From the NCBI GenBank assembly GCA_025454125.1, contig JALOPA010000190.1, forward strand, positions 1-5,505: a DNA stretch of 5,505 nt, in the 5' to 3' direction. Numbering within the stretch: position 1 is the first letter of the stretch; each line of letters starts with the position of its first letter. Shown here piece after piece: positions 3,564 through 5,505 of this stretch. The notes beneath the pieces were generated by a model that saw only the letters and a program-made list of their open reading frames with translations, ran no database searches and was not told where the DNA came from. The stretch comes from Thermodesulfobacteriota bacterium (GTDB lineage: Bacteria > Desulfobacterota > DSM-4660 > Desulfatiglandales > HGW-15). A program made the translations under genes and the position numbers.

Positions 3564-5015
3564 CTACTCTCTGACCTTCAGGGTCAGGAAGACCGTGGCG
3601 CCTCGCCGCTTGGCCAGGATGAGCACCGTGTCGCCGGTTTTGTAGGTCTCGATCTTGCGGCCGAAGTCCTTCACGTCCTTGACCGCAGACTGGTCGATTT
3701 CCAGAATCACATCCCCTGCGCGCAACCCTGCTTCCGCCGCCGAAGAGCCGTCCTCCACCTGAACGACCACCACTCCCTTGGGATCGGACAGCCCGAAATT
3801 CTTGGCGAGCTCCGGCGTAAGGTCCTCAACGGTCATCCCGAGCTTCGGTTTGGCTTCGGCCAGAACCGGGGCTTCCTTTTCGTCCTTGAGCTCGGCGATC
3901 TTGACTTCAACACTCTTCTTCTGCCCCTTTCGCAGAACCTCGACGTTCACGCTCCTGCCCACAGGCGTCGAAGCCACCACATAGGGCAGTTCGCTCATCT
4001 CTTTGATCTCTTTTCCGTTAAAGGTGATGATCACGTCTCCACGCTGGATCCCCGCTTTTTCAGCAGGTCCGCCCGGCGTCACATCCGCGACCAGGGCTCC
4101 CTTTTCGTCCTTGAGATCGAGCTTTTGCTTGAGCTCAGGGGTGATCTTTTGAATCATCACTCCGAGCCAGCCCCTGACCACCTTGCCTTTTTTCAGCTGG
4201 GGAAGCAGATCCTTGGCCATGTTGATGGGGATCGCAAAGCCGATCCCGATGTTGCCCCCGCTCTGGGAAAAGATGGCGGTGTTGATTCCCACCACTTCTC
4301 CGGCCGTGTTGAGAAGCGGGCCGCCGCTGTTTCCCGGGTTGATGGAGGCATCGGTCTGGATGTAGTTGTCGTAGGAGCTTTGCCCGATCTGCCGGTACTT
4401 GGCGCTCACAATGCCCGCAGTGACGGTGTTGCCGAGCCCAAAGGGGTTCCCGATCGCCACGACCCACTCCCCGACCTCCAGAGTGTCGGAATCCCCCAGA
4501 GGCAGAGGGCTCATGGGCTTGTCCGAATCGATCTTGATCAGCGCCAGGTCCGTCTTCGGGTCGCGGCCGATGATCTTGGCCACGAATTCCTTTTCATCGG
4601 CGAGCTTGACCTTGATTTCATCGGCCATTTCGACCACGTGGTTGTTCGTGAGGATGTGCCCCTCCTTGTCGATGATCAGGCCGGTGCCCAGGCTCTGTTG
4701 CCTGAAGTCTTTTGGAATCTGGTCCCTGAAGAAGCGCTCGAAGAAGTCCCTGAACGGGTCATTCGGGCCGAAGGGCATGGGCGTCTGGCCTCTGCCCTTC
4801 ATGACTTTCACGGTGCTGATGTTCACCACGGAGTTCTTCGCCTTCTTGGCGAGCTCCGCAAAAGACACAGGGACCCCCGGCGGAGACCCTGCGCTCTGGG
4901 CCGAAGAATCCGGAACCAGACCCGGAAGAGGGGACAGTCCGAAGACGGCCGCGAACACAATTGCGGTCCATCCGATCCATGTTGTTTTTTTCAATAGTTC
5001 TCTCTTTCTCGACAT
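3564..5015 (-). CDS. degP: Periplasmic serine endoprotease, DegP/HtrA (Do) family
   Basis: This full-length 483-residue protein degrades and chaperones misfolded envelope proteins. Domains in order: signal peptide (residues 1 to about 40; basic SRKRELLKK, then hydrophobic WTAIVFAAVFGL, likely cut near SSA-QSA); trypsin-like protease with His126 (TNNHVV), Asp156 (TDLALIKI) and Ser230 (GNSGGPL), so the catalytic triad is intact; PDZ1 (about 280-375, opening RGWLGVMIQ, with GDVIITFNGKEI); PDZ2 (about 391-481, LGMTVEDL, with GDVILEIDQ). Two PDZ domains fit DegP/DegQ/MucD rather than DegS. I chose ATG at 5013-5015 because AAGGTG lies 6 nt upstream and it gives a normal signal peptide; the ATG at 5052 has no SD and would add 13 residues. 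The upstream hypothetical gene ends 63 nt before it, so the two may be cotranscribed. No separate promoter is evident. Confidence 0.96.
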   Translation of the reverse strand: MSRKRELLKKTTWIGWTAIVFAAVFGLSPLPGLVPDSSAQSAGSPPGVPVSFAELAKKAKNSVVNISTVKVMKGRGQTPMPFGPNDPFRDFFERFFRDQIPKDFRQQSLGTGLIIDKEGHILTNNHVVEMADEIKVKLADEKEFVAKIIGRDPKTDLALIKIDSDKPMSPLPLGDSDTLEVGEWVVAIGNPFGLGNTVTAGIVSAKYRQIGQSSYDNYIQTDASINPGNSGGPLLNTAGEVVGINTAIFSQSGGNIGIGFAIPINMAKDLLPQLKKGKVVRGWLGVMIQKITPELKQKLDLKDEKGALVADVTPGGPAEKAGIQRGDVIITFNGKEIKEMSELPYVVASTPVGRSVNVEVLRKGQKKSVEVKIAELKDEKEAPVLAEAKPKLGMTVEDLTPELAKNFGLSDPKGVVVVQVEDGSSAAEAGLRAGDVILEIDQSAVKDVKDFGRKIETYKTGDTVLILAKRRGATVFLTLKVRE

Positions 5016-5078
5016 CTCAAACACCTTCCCTTCTTGAATCTCTATCGGTTTCATCCCGCCCGGCTTGCTGCGGTTCTG

Positions 5079-5462
5079 TCAGTCCTTGCTCTTCTTAGGG
5101 GCCTTGGCAAAGAGCTTCGGAAGTTTCCAGATGGAGGCCGACCTTCTCGACGCTTCCTTGAGGTTTTCGAAAGCCTGTTTTTGGATTTCGGTCTCCTCCA
5201 CATCCCCTGTGGGCACGATCGCTTCGATGGGAACAGCTCGGATCTTCTTGAGGCAGTCGGTCAAAGCATCCTTCTTGGTATCCCCCACCCCGAAAAAGCT
5301 CTCCTCCGATTCCTTGATCAGGAGATTCGGAACGGCAATGAATTTGTGGGGAGGTTTACCGAGCACCGCTTCATAGACGTCGATAAAGAGGTTGCCTTCG
5401 CTGCGAAACAGCTTGAACCGGTGCACTCTCGCGAGGATCTCATCGTCGCCGAGGATCGCCAT
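5079..5462 (-). CDS. Hypothetical protein with a basic C-terminal tail
   Basis: I do not recognise this 127-residue protein. It is predicted soluble, with no signal peptide or membrane helix. Residues 1-86 look like a compact alpha/beta domain: HRFKLFRSEGNLFIDVYEA, then KFIAVPNLLIKESEESFFGVG, then KDALTDCLKKIRAVPIEAIV. Residues 87-127 are charged and probably helical, ending in a basic tail (KLPKLFAKAPKKSKD) that might bind nucleic acid, membrane or a partner. The ATG at 5460-5462 has GGAGGGGA 8 nt upstream; an ATG at 5493 would add 11 residues, but its upstream region is cut by the window edge. It precedes degP by 63 nt on the same strand. The clean frame, SD and ordinary amino-acid make-up support a real gene. 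Confidence 0.75.
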   Translation of the reverse strand: MAILGDDEILARVHRFKLFRSEGNLFIDVYEAVLGKPPHKFIAVPNLLIKESEESFFGVGDTKKDALTDCLKKIRAVPIEAIVPTGDVEETEIQKQAFENLKEASRRSASIWKLPKLFAKAPKKSKD

Positions 5463-5505
5463 GGCTGAATTCCCCTCCGGGTTCCCTGCCCTCATCCGGT
5501 CAGCG

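Noticed and set aside
4125..4997. Plus-strand open frame of 290 codons opposite the protease
   Set aside because: It is antisense to a full-length DegP with intact catalytic triad; no motif, no SD.

Overview
The window looks like chromosomal DNA of a Gram-negative, probably anaerobic bacterium of the Desulfobacterota (old Deltaproteobacteria) type. The grounds are an N-terminal RnfC of the ion-translocating Rnf complex, an exported DegP/HtrA protease, moderately high GC by eye, and an intergenic repeat of the CACCACGGAG/CACAGAG kind that I associate with such genomes. The taxon is an inference.

Layout. The left third is a minus-strand series read from about 1300 down to 1: a strong sigma70-like promoter, a ~190-nt leader, a 62-residue DUF2080-type protein (918-1106), a GNAT-fold acetyltransferase (444-878), then a second promoter-like site and the start of rnfC (1-315, cut by the window edge). 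A 357-bp divergent intergenic region separates this from a plus-strand transglutaminase-like protein (1464-2168), whose leader can form two mutually exclusive hairpins over its Shine-Dalgarno (SD) sequence. Convergent to it is a minus-strand SAM-dependent O-methyltransferase (2476-3465). The space between these convergent genes (2189-2463) is almost filled by a 275-bp MITE-like repeat: 31-bp inverted ends, each followed inward by a long perfect or near-perfect hairpin. The right third is minus strand: an unrecognised 127-residue protein (5079-5462), then a complete DegP/HtrA-type periplasmic protease (3564-5015). A GC-rich palindromic cluster (3502-3553) lies between the protease and the methyltransferase.

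How they may work together. The conserved genes are housekeeping (Rnf electron transport, envelope protein quality control). The accessory-looking parts are the DUF2080-GNAT pair with its own promoter and operator-like direct repeats, which by layout could be a self-regulated two-gene unit; the switch-like leader of the transglutaminase-like gene; and the symmetric repeat element. No tRNA, rRNA, CRISPR array or transposase gene was seen.
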